A stretch of DNA of 64,000 nucleotides. Origin: Ectopseudomonas toyotomiensis. Lineage in GTDB: Bacteria; Pseudomonadota; Gammaproteobacteria; Pseudomonadales; Pseudomonadaceae. The first letter of the stretch is position 1, and the number at the start of each line of letters is the position of its first letter. The translations under genes were made by a program, and so were the position numbers. The DNA lies in NCBI RefSeq assembly GCF_900115695.1, contig NZ_FOXK01000002.1:558001-622000 (forward strand). Reading direction: 5' to 3'. This document shows positions 31,401 to 39,345 of the stretch, piece by piece. The notes beneath the pieces were generated by a model. That model made no database searches. It was not told the DNA's origin and worked only from the letters and a program-made list of their open reading frames with translations.

Positions 31401-33014
31401 TCATTCGCTGCTGTACAGCTCCACCCGGTTACGACCACCGTGCTTGGCCTTGTACAGCGCCTCGTCGGCACGCTTGGACAGGGCATTGCCATCCAGGCCC
31501 GGTTGCAGCATGGCGATGCCGCAACTGAAGGTGCAGGACAGGTCCTGCGGCTGGGCCGGGTAGTGAATCTCGGCGAAGCGCTGGCGAATCTCCTCCAGTA
31601 CCTTGAGCGCCGATTGCTCGTCGGTATCCGGGAGCACCACGGCGAACTCTTCACCACCGTAGCGGCCGATGTAGTCGGTCTTGCGCAGGCGCTGCTTGAG
31701 GAACAGCGCCAGGCTCTTGATCACCCTGTCGCCCATGGGGTGACCATAGGTGTCGTTGACCTTCTTGAAGTGGTCGATGTCGAGCATGGCGAAGGCCAGC
31801 GGCTGCTCTTCGCGGCGTGCGCGAAAGCAGGCGTCATCGAGCAGTTGCAGGGTATGGGTGTGGTTGTACAGACCGGTCAGGCTGTCGCGCACCATGCGCG
31901 CCTTGAGGTTGCGCGCACGGGCCGCGCGGTTGCGCACGGTGGCGATCAGGTGGCGTGGTTTGATCGGCTTGGTGAGGAAGTCGTCGCCGCCCTCGCTCAT
32001 GGCGTCGAGCTGCTTGTCCAGGTCGTCCTCGGCCGACAGATAGATGATCGGTACGCTGACATAACGATCGTTATGGCGGATCACCTTGGCCAGCTCGGTG
32101 CCGTTGCACTCGGGCATGTACATATCGAGGATTATCAGGTCCGGCTGGAATTCGGCCAGCGCGTCCATCGCCTGGATCGGCTCGGTCAGAGTGTGGGTGA
32201 GGATGCCGGCGCTGTTGAGCACGCGCTCGGTATGGGTCGCCTGGGCCTTTGAGTCGTCGACGATCAGCACCTTGTACGGGTCGTACTGCGAGACGTGGGT
32301 CAGTACCTCGATACGTTCGAGCAGGCTGGAGGCATCCAGCGAACCGGTAAAGAACTCCTGCCCGCCGGCGCGCACGGCGGCCAGGCGCGTTGGCGTGTCG
32401 GTATCGCAGTGGCTGAAGAACAGCAGCGGAATCTTCTGCTCCAGACCCTCTTGTACCGAGTTGGCAAGTTCCAGGCCGGCACCGGCGAAGTCGACGTCCA
32501 TGACGATGGCCGCCGGGTGGCGCTCGCTGATGGCGGCGCGGAAGGCGAGCTCATCACCTAGGGCCTGCGCGGCCAGGCCGAAGAAATCCAGTTGCTGGGC
32601 CAGACGCTCGGCACGCTGAGCATCCTGCAAGGCCAGGTACACCGGTTTGCGCAGTGGTGGCAGGAAGGTCTGTTCGAAGGCATCGCTATGCCGCAGACCG
32701 GTTCTCGACAAGCGCTGCATGGCCTGATTGAGACGGGCGATCAACGTGCTGTTGAGGCGGCCGCGATTTTCCACCACTTCATCGAGGCTGAGGCCAATGC
32801 TTTGCGCCAGCTGCGCGTGCTCGATCTGCTCGAAGCGCTCGGCGTAACGCAGCAGTCGCAGGTTGGCCTCGGTCAGCTCAGCCATGCCGGCATCGTTCCA
32901 TTCGCTGCGTTGCAGGCGCTGCCAGACTTCCAGCACCTGGCGTGCCTGGTGAATCACGCGCTGGGCGAAATGGTGCTTGAGGCGATCTCGACTGGGATCC
33001 GGGTGCTCGGTCAT
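31401..33014 (-). CDS. gcbA: Diguanylate cyclase response regulator, GcbA-like
   Basis: The 537-residue protein has a helical N-terminal part (about 1-125), a degenerate receiver domain (about 130-240) and a second, complete receiver (about 250-370) with LIILDMYMPE and FLTKPIKP. The C-terminal GGDEF domain carries GGEEF at 453-457 and an RKTD inhibitory site five residues before it. The first receiver reads FFTGSLD where the conserved lysine should be. GcbA (PA4843) makes c-di-GMP and affects attachment and biofilm dispersal through BdlA. Position and architecture agree. It is divergent from the DUF2333 gene. Confidence 0.82.
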   Translation of the reverse strand: MTEHPDPSRDRLKHHFAQRVIHQARQVLEVWQRLQRSEWNDAGMAELTEANLRLLRYAERFEQIEHAQLAQSIGLSLDEVVENRGRLNSTLIARLNQAMQRLSRTGLRHSDAFEQTFLPPLRKPVYLALQDAQRAERLAQQLDFFGLAAQALGDELAFRAAISERHPAAIVMDVDFAGAGLELANSVQEGLEQKIPLLFFSHCDTDTPTRLAAVRAGGQEFFTGSLDASSLLERIEVLTHVSQYDPYKVLIVDDSKAQATHTERVLNSAGILTHTLTEPIQAMDALAEFQPDLIILDMYMPECNGTELAKVIRHNDRYVSVPIIYLSAEDDLDKQLDAMSEGGDDFLTKPIKPRHLIATVRNRAARARNLKARMVRDSLTGLYNHTHTLQLLDDACFRARREEQPLAFAMLDIDHFKKVNDTYGHPMGDRVIKSLALFLKQRLRKTDYIGRYGGEEFAVVLPDTDEQSALKVLEEIRQRFAEIHYPAQPQDLSCTFSCGIAMLQPGLDGNALSKRADEALYKAKHGGRNRVELYSSE

Positions 33015-33107
33015 GGGCCGACTTCTATAGATGGTTAAGTCAGTGGTGGCTTGATGCTATCACTTGCTGGAAGCGCTGACATTGCCGTCGATCAATTGGC
33101 GTCGGTA

Positions 33108-33131
33108 TTTCTGTCGAATAAGCGACAGAAA
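33108..33131. promoter_or_regulatory. Perfect 9-bp inverted repeat in the gcbA/DUF2333 intergenic region
   Basis: TTTCTGTCG at 33108-33116 and CGACAGAAA at 33123-33131 are exact inverses separated by 6 bases. It is 94 bp from the gcbA start and 141 bp from the DUF2333 start, a suitable place for an operator acting on one or both genes. I do not recognise the motif. Confidence 0.5.
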
Positions 33132-33142
33132 TGTAGTTTTCC

Positions 33143-33157
33143 CTTACCAGCGGTAAG
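33143..33157. promoter_or_regulatory. Second palindrome CTTACC-AGC-GGTAAG
   Basis: The 15-bp sequence is a perfect interrupted palindrome, 11 bp from the larger inverted repeat. A TATAGT-like -10 for the DUF2333 gene lies about 40 bp downstream, near 33197. Confidence 0.4.
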
Positions 33158-33271
33158 TTTGCCCCTCTGCCCTGCGTTTTGCTGTGGGCTTGCCTTATAG
33201 TGCGTAGCAGGTCGCAACCCGTTGGTCGGGTTGTGGTCGAACACTCGAATTCGTTTGAAAAGGACACTGCC

Positions 33272-34333
33272 ATGCTGGATTGGAAGAATCGCGCGACGAA
33301 CTCGCCAGACGACGCCGCCAAGACCTCAGGGGGCAGTCGCACTGGCGGCAGCCTGATCGCTCGCGCTCTAGGCAGTCTGATCGGTGTCTATCTGCTGATC
33401 GCCCTGGTGGTCGGTTGGTACTGGAGTCAGGAACCGTCTGCCTTCCAGGTCCAGCAGCATGCGCAGAATTCGGCGCAGCAGGCGCAACGGCAGATGGTCA
33501 CCGGCTACACCTCGGTGGAAACCCTCAAGCAGGTCGCCAGCACGCTGCTCGACAAGCCAGGTGGTTATCTGTCCAACGATCTCGCGCCGCCCGGCCTTTG
33601 GCTGGACAACATGCCGAGCTGGGAATACGGCGTGTTGGTGCAGGTACGCGACTTTTCGCGTGCGTTGCGCAAGGACTTCGCCCGTTCGCAGTCGCAGTCC
33701 ACCGAGGACCCGGACCTGGCCAAGGCCGAGCCGCGTTTTCACTTCGACAACAAGAGCTGGGCGTTACCGGCGTCCGAGTCCGAGTACCGCGAGGGCATCA
33801 AGTCGCTGGACCGCTACCTCGCTCGTCTGGCCGACCCGGCGCAGAGAAACGCGCAGTTCTATGCCCGTGCCGACAACCTCAACAACTGGCTGGGTGATGC
33901 CGGCACACGTCTTGGCTCGCTGTCCCAGCGCCTGTCCGCCAGCGTGGGTCAGGTGCGCCTGAATGAGAAACTACAGGTCGGCAACGATGCCGAAGAGTCC
34001 GGGCTGATTGGTGAAGGCGGCGTTTACGAGACGCCCTGGCTGCAAATCGACAACGTGTTCTACGAGGCTCGCGGCCAGGCCTGGGCGCTGGCTCATCTGC
34101 TGCGCGCCATCGAGGTGGACTTCGCCGACGTGCTGGCGAAAAAGAACGCCACCGTCAGTGTGCGCCAGATCATTCGTGAGCTGGAGGCCGCGCAGGCCAC
34201 CCTGTGGAGCCCGATGATCCTCAACGGCAGTGGCTACGGCGTTCTCGCCAACCACTCGTTGGTGATGGCCAACTACATCTCCCGCGCCAACGCGGGTCTG
34301 ATCGATCTGCGCCAGTTGCTGAGTCAGGGGTGA
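33272..34333 (+). CDS. DUF2333 family membrane-anchored protein
   Basis: The 353-residue protein has one N-terminal membrane helix (about 28-48, ALGSLIGVYLLIALVVGWYW) and a long exported domain of unknown function. It keeps the DUF2333 patterns LLDKPGGYLSNDLAPPGLWLD and ETPWLQIDNVFYEARGQAWA. The start MLDWKNRA has AAAAGGAC before it; the listed upstream frame is discarded. Its stop overlaps the NUDIX gene start as TGATG. The same pair is found at PA4842-PA4841 in P. aeruginosa. The role is unknown; the length is normal for the family. Confidence 0.88.
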   Translation: MLDWKNRATNSPDDAAKTSGGSRTGGSLIARALGSLIGVYLLIALVVGWYWSQEPSAFQVQQHAQNSAQQAQRQMVTGYTSVETLKQVASTLLDKPGGYLSNDLAPPGLWLDNMPSWEYGVLVQVRDFSRALRKDFARSQSQSTEDPDLAKAEPRFHFDNKSWALPASESEYREGIKSLDRYLARLADPAQRNAQFYARADNLNNWLGDAGTRLGSLSQRLSASVGQVRLNEKLQVGNDAEESGLIGEGGVYETPWLQIDNVFYEARGQAWALAHLLRAIEVDFADVLAKKNATVSVRQIIRELEAAQATLWSPMILNGSGYGVLANHSLVMANYISRANAGLIDLRQLLSQG

Positions 34334-34869
34334 TGGTCGCGATTTCGGCAGCGGAGGCGGCGCATCGTGCTGCCTCTGACCGCGAGCGGGTGGCCTGGGT
34401 CGACGAGCATGATCGGCCACTGGGTGGTGTTTCCCGGGCCGAGATGCGCGAGCGCCGGCTGATCGGGCGCGGTACCTACATTCTCCTGTTCAACACGGCT
34501 GGTCTGCTGTGCGTGCATCGGCGCACCCTGAGCAAGGCGCTGTATCCCGGTTACTGGGACGTGGCGGCCGGCGGCATGGTGCTTGAGGGCGAGGACTACC
34601 GCCTCTCAGCCGAGCGAGAGTTGGCCGAGGAACTGGGCATCGTCGATGCCGAACTGGTCGAACATGCGCACTTTCTCTATGACGCTCCGGAAAGTCGCCT
34701 GTGGTGCATGGCCTATTCGGCGGTATCCGACGCGCCGCTGGTGCTGCAGCCGGAAGAAGTACTGGAAGCGCGTTTTATCAGCGTCGAGCAGGCGCTGGAA
34801 GAAACCCATCGTCTGCCCTATTGCCCCGATTCGTTGGCGGCGCTGGAGCGCTACATAAAAAGGCCATAA
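34333..34869 (+). CDS. NUDIX hydrolase
   Basis: The 178-residue protein has a complete NUDIX box: GMVLEGEDYRLSAERELAEE followed by LGI, matching Gx5Ex7REUxEExGU. The N-terminal WVDEHDRPLGGVSRAEMRER and HRRTLSKALYPGYWDVAAGG resemble the YfcD/IPP isomerase-like subgroup. The substrate is probably a nucleoside diphosphate derivative, but it is undecided. The start ATG overlaps the DUF2333 stop, so the two are translationally coupled. Confidence 0.9.
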   Translation: MVAISAAEAAHRAASDRERVAWVDEHDRPLGGVSRAEMRERRLIGRGTYILLFNTAGLLCVHRRTLSKALYPGYWDVAAGGMVLEGEDYRLSAERELAEELGIVDAELVEHAHFLYDAPESRLWCMAYSAVSDAPLVLQPEEVLEARFISVEQALEETHRLPYCPDSLAALERYIKRP

Positions 34870-34895
34870 ACAGGCCGCCTGCGGCTAGCTGATGT

Positions 34896-34940
34896 CCTCT
34901 CCCATTTATGGGAGAGGGTGCCCGAAGGGCGGGAGAGGGT
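34896..34940. repeat. Repeat of the CCTCTCCC palindrome family
   Basis: CCTCTCCC and GGGAGAGG enclose ATTTAT (34896-34917), and a further GGGAGAGG-containing arm follows at 34931-34938. This is the third member of the family seen in the urt operon. It starts the 405-bp gap between the NUDIX and SUI1 genes, which otherwise holds only repeats and a leader. Confidence 0.8.
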
Positions 34941-34972
34941 GTTTGTCTCGCCTCCTGTGTGTCGTCGAACTC

Positions 34973-35038
34973 GTAGGGTGCGCTGTGCGCACCGGCTTTA
35001 CTCGGATGTGGGACCATGGTGCGCACGGCGCACCCTAC
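34973..35038. repeat. Head-to-head pair of GTAGGGTGCGC hairpins
   Basis: GTAGGGTGCGCTGTGCGCAC at 34973-34992 is opposed by GGTGCGCACGGCGCACCCTA at 35018-35037. This is an inverted arrangement like a BIME pair. The same pairing occurs at 37786-37828. Confidence 0.85.
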
Positions 35039-35150
35039 GGGCCGAGCTCGCTACGGCGTCGCGGATTCCGAGCGCGCCGTGTGCGATGGTGAACAGCGTC
35101 GCCAAAGTGCCGCACAATGACGCAAATTTGGTCTTAGCAAGCCTGGCCTT

Positions 35151-35274
35151 TGCCGTTACACTGCGCGGCCTTTTCGGCGGACGTCTGTCCGCTTGCGCTG
35201 CCCCTGCCTGAGTGGGGCTTCGCGGCTGAACCCGTTCAGCCAGTCGCTATCCTGACCCCTACGAGGACAAGCCG
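35151..35274 (+). promoter_or_regulatory. Candidate structured leader of the SUI1 gene
   Basis: A promoter-like TTAGCA-N16-TTACACT ends near 35162. Three perfect hairpins then follow before the start codon: GCGGAC/GTCCGC with a 4-base loop (35177-35192), GCCCC/GGGGC with a 9-base loop (35200-35218), and GGCTGAA/TTCAGCC with a CCCG loop (35224-35241). The ribosome binding site GAGGA follows about 20 bases later. Regular spacing and perfect stems suggest a functional RNA leader; this is inferred from sequence only. Confidence 0.5.
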
Positions 35275-35646
35275 GTGGTCAAGAAAGCCTCTTCATTTGC
35301 CGCCCTGAGCGGTCTCGTCTATTCCACCGATGGCGGTCGCCATTGCCCGGATTGCAACCAGGCGGTGGATGCCTGCATCTGCAAACAGACACGCATTCCC
35401 GATGGCGACGGTATTGCCCGTGTGCGCCGTGAGACCAAGGGTCGTGGTGGCAAGACCGTCACCACCGTCAGCGGCGTGCCGCTGGCCGAGGAGCCGCTCA
35501 AGGAGCTGGCCAGCGCCTTGAAGAAACGCTGCGGCACCGGTGGCGCACTCAAGGACGGGGTGATCGAGATTCAGGGTGATCACGTCGAGCTGTTGTTGGC
35601 CGAGCTGAGCAAACGCGGATTTACCGCGAAGAAGTCCGGCGGCTGA
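35275..35646 (+). CDS. yciH: SUI1/YciH family translation factor homologue
   Basis: The 123-residue protein starts with GTG, preceded by GAGGA at a 7-base spacing. The N-terminus has a cysteine cluster [14 protein letters not shown], a small zinc-ribbon-like motif common in YciH proteins. The SUI1 domain (about 45-120) includes [37 protein letters not shown] and a C-terminal GFTAKKSGG. Bacterial SUI1 proteins resemble eIF1 and can discriminate aberrant initiation in vitro; the physiological role is not settled. It corresponds to PA4840 and precedes speA. Confidence 0.92.
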   Translation: MVKKASSFAALSGLVYSTDGGRHCPDCNQAVDACICKQTRIPDGDGIARVRRETKGRGGKTVTTVSGVPLAEEPLKELASALKKRCGTGGALKDGVIEIQGDHVELLLAELSKRGFTAKKSGG

Positions 35647-35767
35647 TAAGTCCTTTTCTAAACTTCGACGATGCTCGTGCGGTCAACCGCCGAGCAAATG
35701 TCATCTTGCTTTCATAATTTCTAAACTGGCCGCCAGCAAGGTCAGGCTTTTCTCATGGGAGAACCCG

Positions 35768-37681
35768 ATGTCCGCACGACGCACCCGCAAAGACGACGGC
35801 AGCCAATGGACGGTAGCCGATAGCCGTAGTGTCTATGGCATTCGCCATTGGGGCGCCGGTTACTTTTCGATCAACGATGCCGGACGTATCGAAGTGCGTC
35901 CCAATGGGCCGGACAGCCAGCCCATCGATCTTTATCAGCAGGTCGACGAGCTGCGTCAGAGCGGCCTGTCGCTGCCGCTGCTGGTGCGTTTCCCGGACAT
36001 TCTGCAAGATCGCGTGCGCCGCCTGACCGGTGCCTTCGATGCCAGTATCGAGCGCCTGGAATACCAGAGCCGTTACACCGCGCTGTACCCGATCAAGGTC
36101 AACCAGCAGGAAGCGGTGATCGAGAACATCATCGCCACGCAGAACGTCTCCATCGGCCTCGAGGCCGGCTCCAAGCCCGAGCTGCTGGCCGTGCTGGCAC
36201 TGGCGCCGAAGGGCGGCACCATCGTCTGCAACGGCTACAAGGACCGCGAGTTCATCCGCCTGGCGCTGATGGGGCAGAAGCTCGGCCACAACGTGTTTAT
36301 CGTCATCGAGAAAGAGTCGGAAGTCGCCCTGGTGATCGAGGAGGCCGCTGACCTCAAGGTTGCGCCGCAGATCGGCCTGCGCGTGCGCCTGTCCTCGCTG
36401 GCATCTTCCAAGTGGGCCGACACCGGTGGCGAGAAGTCCAAGTTCGGTCTGTCCGCCGCGCAGATCCTGCAGGTGGTCGAGCGCTTCCGCGCTGCCGGGC
36501 TGGATCAGGGCATCCGCCTGCTGCACTTTCACATGGGTTCGCAGATCGCCAACATTGCCGACTACCGCAAGGGCTTCCGCGAGGCCATCCGCTATTACGG
36601 TGAGCTGCGCGCCATGGGCCTGCCGGTCGATCACATCGACGTCGGCGGTGGCCTCGGCGTGGACTACGACGGTACTCACTCGCGTAACGCCAGCTCGATC
36701 AACTACGACATGCAGGACTACGCCGATGCCGTGGTCGACATGCTCAAGGAGTTCTGCGACCGCCAGGAAATCCCCCATCCGCACATCTTCTCCGAGAGTG
36801 GCCGGGCGATGACCGCGCACCATGCCGTGCTGCTGGTGCAGGTCACCGACGTCGAGCGGCACAACGACAAGGTGCCGGAGATCGATGCCGGCGCCGAACA
36901 GCCGGAAGTGCTGCAAGTGCTGATCGAGCTGCTGGAAGACAGCGACCCGGAAATGGTCGCCGAAACCTACTGGCGCGCCACCCACTACATCGAGGAAGTG
37001 GCAGCGCAGTATTCGGCCGGCAAGCTGAGCCTGGCGCAGAAGGCCCTGGCCGAGCAGTGCTACTTCGCCATCTGCCGTCGTCTGCACAACCAGCTCAAGG
37101 CGCGTCAGCGTTCGCACCGTGCGGTGCTGGACGAACTCAACGACAAGCTGGCCGACAAGTACATCTGCAACTTCTCGGTATTCCAGAGCCTGCCGGACAC
37201 CTGGGCCATCGGCCAGATTCTGCCGATCCTGCCGCTGTCACGCCTGGACGAAGAGCCGCTGCGCCGCGCCGTACTGCAGGACCTGACCTGCGACTCCGAC
37301 GGCAAGATCCGTCAGTACGTCGACGAGCAGTCGATCGAGACCAGCCTGCCGGTGCACGAGATTCGCGAGGGTGAGGACTATGTGCTGGGCATCTTCCTGG
37401 TCGGCGCCTATCAGGAAATCCTTGGCGACATGCACAACCTGTTCGGCGATACCGACTCGGTGAACATCTACCAGGGCGCCGATGGCAGCGTGGTGCACGC
37501 CGGCATCGAGACCCACGACACCATCGAGGACATGCTGCGCTATGTGCACCTGTCGCCGGAAGAGCTGATGACCCACTACCGCGACAAGGTGGCCAGCGCC
37601 AAGATCAGCGCCCGTGAACGTACGCAGTTCCTCGATGCCTTGCGTCTGGGGCTGACCCGCTCGTCCTACCTGGCTTCGTAA
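35768..37681 (+). CDS. speA: Biosynthetic arginine decarboxylase
   Basis: SpeA, 637 residues, decarboxylates arginine to agmatine for putrescine synthesis. It is a fold III PLP enzyme. Lys110 in [13 protein letters not shown] should bind PLP. Also conserved are [31 protein letters not shown] (PLP phosphate site) and a C-terminal [17 protein letters not shown]. The length fits E. coli SpeA (about 658 processed from a longer form). The start [11 protein letters not shown] is preceded by GGGAGAACCC. SUI1-speA neighbours are as in P. aeruginosa. Confidence 0.96.
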   Translation: MSARRTRKDDGSQWTVADSRSVYGIRHWGAGYFSINDAGRIEVRPNGPDSQPIDLYQQVDELRQSGLSLPLLVRFPDILQDRVRRLTGAFDASIERLEYQSRYTALYPIKVNQQEAVIENIIATQNVSIGLEAGSKPELLAVLALAPKGGTIVCNGYKDREFIRLALMGQKLGHNVFIVIEKESEVALVIEEAADLKVAPQIGLRVRLSSLASSKWADTGGEKSKFGLSAAQILQVVERFRAAGLDQGIRLLHFHMGSQIANIADYRKGFREAIRYYGELRAMGLPVDHIDVGGGLGVDYDGTHSRNASSINYDMQDYADAVVDMLKEFCDRQEIPHPHIFSESGRAMTAHHAVLLVQVTDVERHNDKVPEIDAGAEQPEVLQVLIELLEDSDPEMVAETYWRATHYIEEVAAQYSAGKLSLAQKALAEQCYFAICRRLHNQLKARQRSHRAVLDELNDKLADKYICNFSVFQSLPDTWAIGQILPILPLSRLDEEPLRRAVLQDLTCDSDGKIRQYVDEQSIETSLPVHEIREGEDYVLGIFLVGAYQEILGDMHNLFGDTDSVNIYQGADGSVVHAGIETHDTIEDMLRYVHLSPEELMTHYRDKVASAKISARERTQFLDALRLGLTRSSYLAS

Positions 37682-37700
37682 GCCGTCAGCGGCAACTTCG

Positions 37701-37766
37701 ATAGCCCGGATGCAACCCGGGGGTGGCGCAACGTCGGGCATCGTTCCCGGATAGCATCCGGGCTAC
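37701..37766. repeat. REP-like inverted pair (TAGCCCGGATG family)
   Basis: ATAGCCCGGATGCAACCCGG at 37701-37720 faces TCCCGGATAGCATCCGGGCT at 37745-37764. It lies just after speA and may help stop transcription towards the converging DUF2214 gene. Confidence 0.85.
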
Positions 37767-37785
37767 GGTGCTTCCTGAGGCCCTT

Positions 37786-37828
37786 GGTGCGCGCGGCACA
37801 CCCTACTGTAGGGTGCGCCGTGCGCACC
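37786..37828. repeat. Tail-to-tail pair of GGTGCGC hairpins
   Basis: GGTGCGCGCGGCACACCCTA at 37786-37805 is followed by GTAGGGTGCGCCGTGCGCAC at 37808-37827. The pair abuts the previous repeat family, so two different repeat families are stacked between two converging genes. Confidence 0.85.
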
Positions 37829-37839
37829 GAGCCGAAGAT

Positions 37840-38295
37840 TCAGCCGATCATCCCGTAGCCACGCGCCATCAGCGTCGCCAGCAGTGGTATCACCAGCAAC
37901 AGCAGCAGTTCGATGTGGATGCTCCAGGTCACCAGGCGTACCTGCCGAGCGCTCGGAGTGGGCACCTGGCCTGCCTTAACGGTTTTGCGCCATTTGATGA
38001 ACACCACCGTGGGCAGGATCGACAGCAGGCCGACCAGGATGAACAGCCCTAACTTCGCATGCAACAGGCTGTTACCCATGTAGTAGGCGGCGCCCTTGCC
38101 GAACCACAGCACGCGGGCGACACCGGTGGCCAGCACCAGACCGGCACAGATGCCGTAGACCAGGTCGGTGATCATCAGGCTGCGCGCACGGGACAGATCC
38201 AGCGGCGCCTTGAACAGCACGTGCTCGATGCTGAGCAGGGCGAACAGGGCGAAGATCGACAGGTAGTGCAGGTAAGCGACGAACGCGGCAGCCAT
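37840..38295 (-). CDS. DUF2214 family membrane protein
   Basis: The 151-residue protein has four hydrophobic helices and the DUF2214 patterns LHYLSIFALFALLSIEHVLF, YGICAGLVLATGVARVLWFGKG and HAKLGLFILVGLLSI. Function unknown; conserved histidines inside helices are a family feature. The start follows AGGAAG and is 12 bp after the GAF-GGDEF stop, so it is probably the third gene of a MATE-GGDEF-DUF2214 operon. Confidence 0.87.
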   Translation of the reverse strand: MAAAFVAYLHYLSIFALFALLSIEHVLFKAPLDLSRARSLMITDLVYGICAGLVLATGVARVLWFGKGAAYYMGNSLLHAKLGLFILVGLLSILPTVVFIKWRKTVKAGQVPTPSARQVRLVTWSIHIELLLLLVIPLLATLMARGYGMIG

Positions 38296-38307
38296 GATTG
38301 CTTCCTT

Positions 38308-39345
38308 TCAGTGGGAACTTGGGGCGATTTCACTGCGGTTGCGGCCGCCATGTTTGGCCCGGTAGAGCGCCTGGTCGGCGCGTTTGAGCGCATCCACGCT
38401 GCTCTCGCCGGGGCCAAGCAGCGTGCAGCCCAGGCTGATGGTCTGCTGCAGTTGGGCGTGCTCCAGTTGCATCGGCTGGCTGGCGATGGCCAGACGGATG
38501 CGCTCGGCGATCTGCAGCAGTTCCTGGTCATCGTGCACCTGGGTGAGGATGACGAACTCCTCGCCGCCATTGCGGGTCACCACATCCTGCGGGCGCACGG
38601 CACTACTCATGCGTCGCGCGCTTTCCCACAGCACGTGGTCGCCGCCATCGTGGCCATGCCTGTCGTTGACCTGCTTGAAGTGGTCCAGGTCGCAATAGAT
38701 AACGCCCAGGCGCAGCTGGCTGCGTTCGGCAGTGGCCTGCTCCAGCGGCAGAAAGTGCAGCAGCCCGGCGCGATTCCACAACTGGGTAAGCGGGTCGAGC
38801 ATGCCCTTGCGCTGCTCGCGGCTAAGGGCGTCGCGCAGGTCGTTGGCCTGTTGCGAGCAGTGCTGCAGGTGCAGATAGTTTTCGGTCAGGTAGGCCAGGT
38901 CGCGCAACTGGCATCTCTCCTGACTGCCGAACAGGCGAGGTTTCGGGTCGGCCAGGCACAGCGTCCCCAGCGGCAGGCCATCGGCGTCGTGCAGCGGCCA
39001 GCCGGCATAGAAGCGCACATCCGGCGTGCCGCGGGCCAGTTCGGTACCAGCAAAGCGCTCGTCCACCTGGCTGTCCTCGACTATCAGCGGTTCGTCGCGC
39101 AATACCGCATGAGAACAGTAGGACAGACTGCGCGGCGTCTCTGCTACATCCAGCCCCTGGCGGCTCTTGAACCACTGGCGATCTCGGTCGACCAGCGTCA
39201 CCAGTGCGGTTTTTACCTGGAACAGGTCGTGCGCCAGGCGCGTCAGGGTATCGAGGTAAGGGTCGGCAGGTGTGTCGAGCAGTTCCAGGCGATCAAGGGC
39301 CTGCTGGCGTTCGGCTTCATTGGCGGGCAGCGGGACGTTGAGCAT
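38308..39345 (-). CDS. GAF-GGDEF diguanylate cyclase
   Basis: The 345-residue soluble protein has an N-terminal GAF domain (about 15-165), with LDRLELLDTPADPYLDTLTR and FYAGWPLHDADGLPLGTLCL. A GGDEF domain follows (about 180-340), with DLDHFKQVNDRHGHDGGD and GGEEF. RPQD lies five residues before GGEEF and fits an RxxD inhibitory site, so an active, feedback-controlled c-di-GMP synthase is expected. The ribosome binding site is TAGGAGAG. Its 5' end overlaps the 3' end of the MATE gene by 29 bp, implying coupled expression. Confidence 0.88.
   Translation of the reverse strand: MLNVPLPANEAERQQALDRLELLDTPADPYLDTLTRLAHDLFQVKTALVTLVDRDRQWFKSRQGLDVAETPRSLSYCSHAVLRDEPLIVEDSQVDERFAGTELARGTPDVRFYAGWPLHDADGLPLGTLCLADPKPRLFGSQERCQLRDLAYLTENYLHLQHCSQQANDLRDALSREQRKGMLDPLTQLWNRAGLLHFLPLEQATAERSQLRLGVIYCDLDHFKQVNDRHGHDGGDHVLWESARRMSSAVRPQDVVTRNGGEEFVILTQVHDDQELLQIAERIRLAIASQPMQLEHAQLQQTISLGCTLLGPGESSVDALKRADQALYRAKHGGRNRSEIAPSSH

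Noticed and set aside
35151..35274. The SUI1 leader as a tRNA or named riboswitch
   Set aside because: It has neither a cloverleaf with T-loop bases nor any riboswitch core that I can recognise; it is kept only as a candidate leader.
34870..35274. Short direct and inverted repeats as a CRISPR array
   Set aside because: The repeats are paired palindromes of different families without regular spacers, and no cas genes are present.
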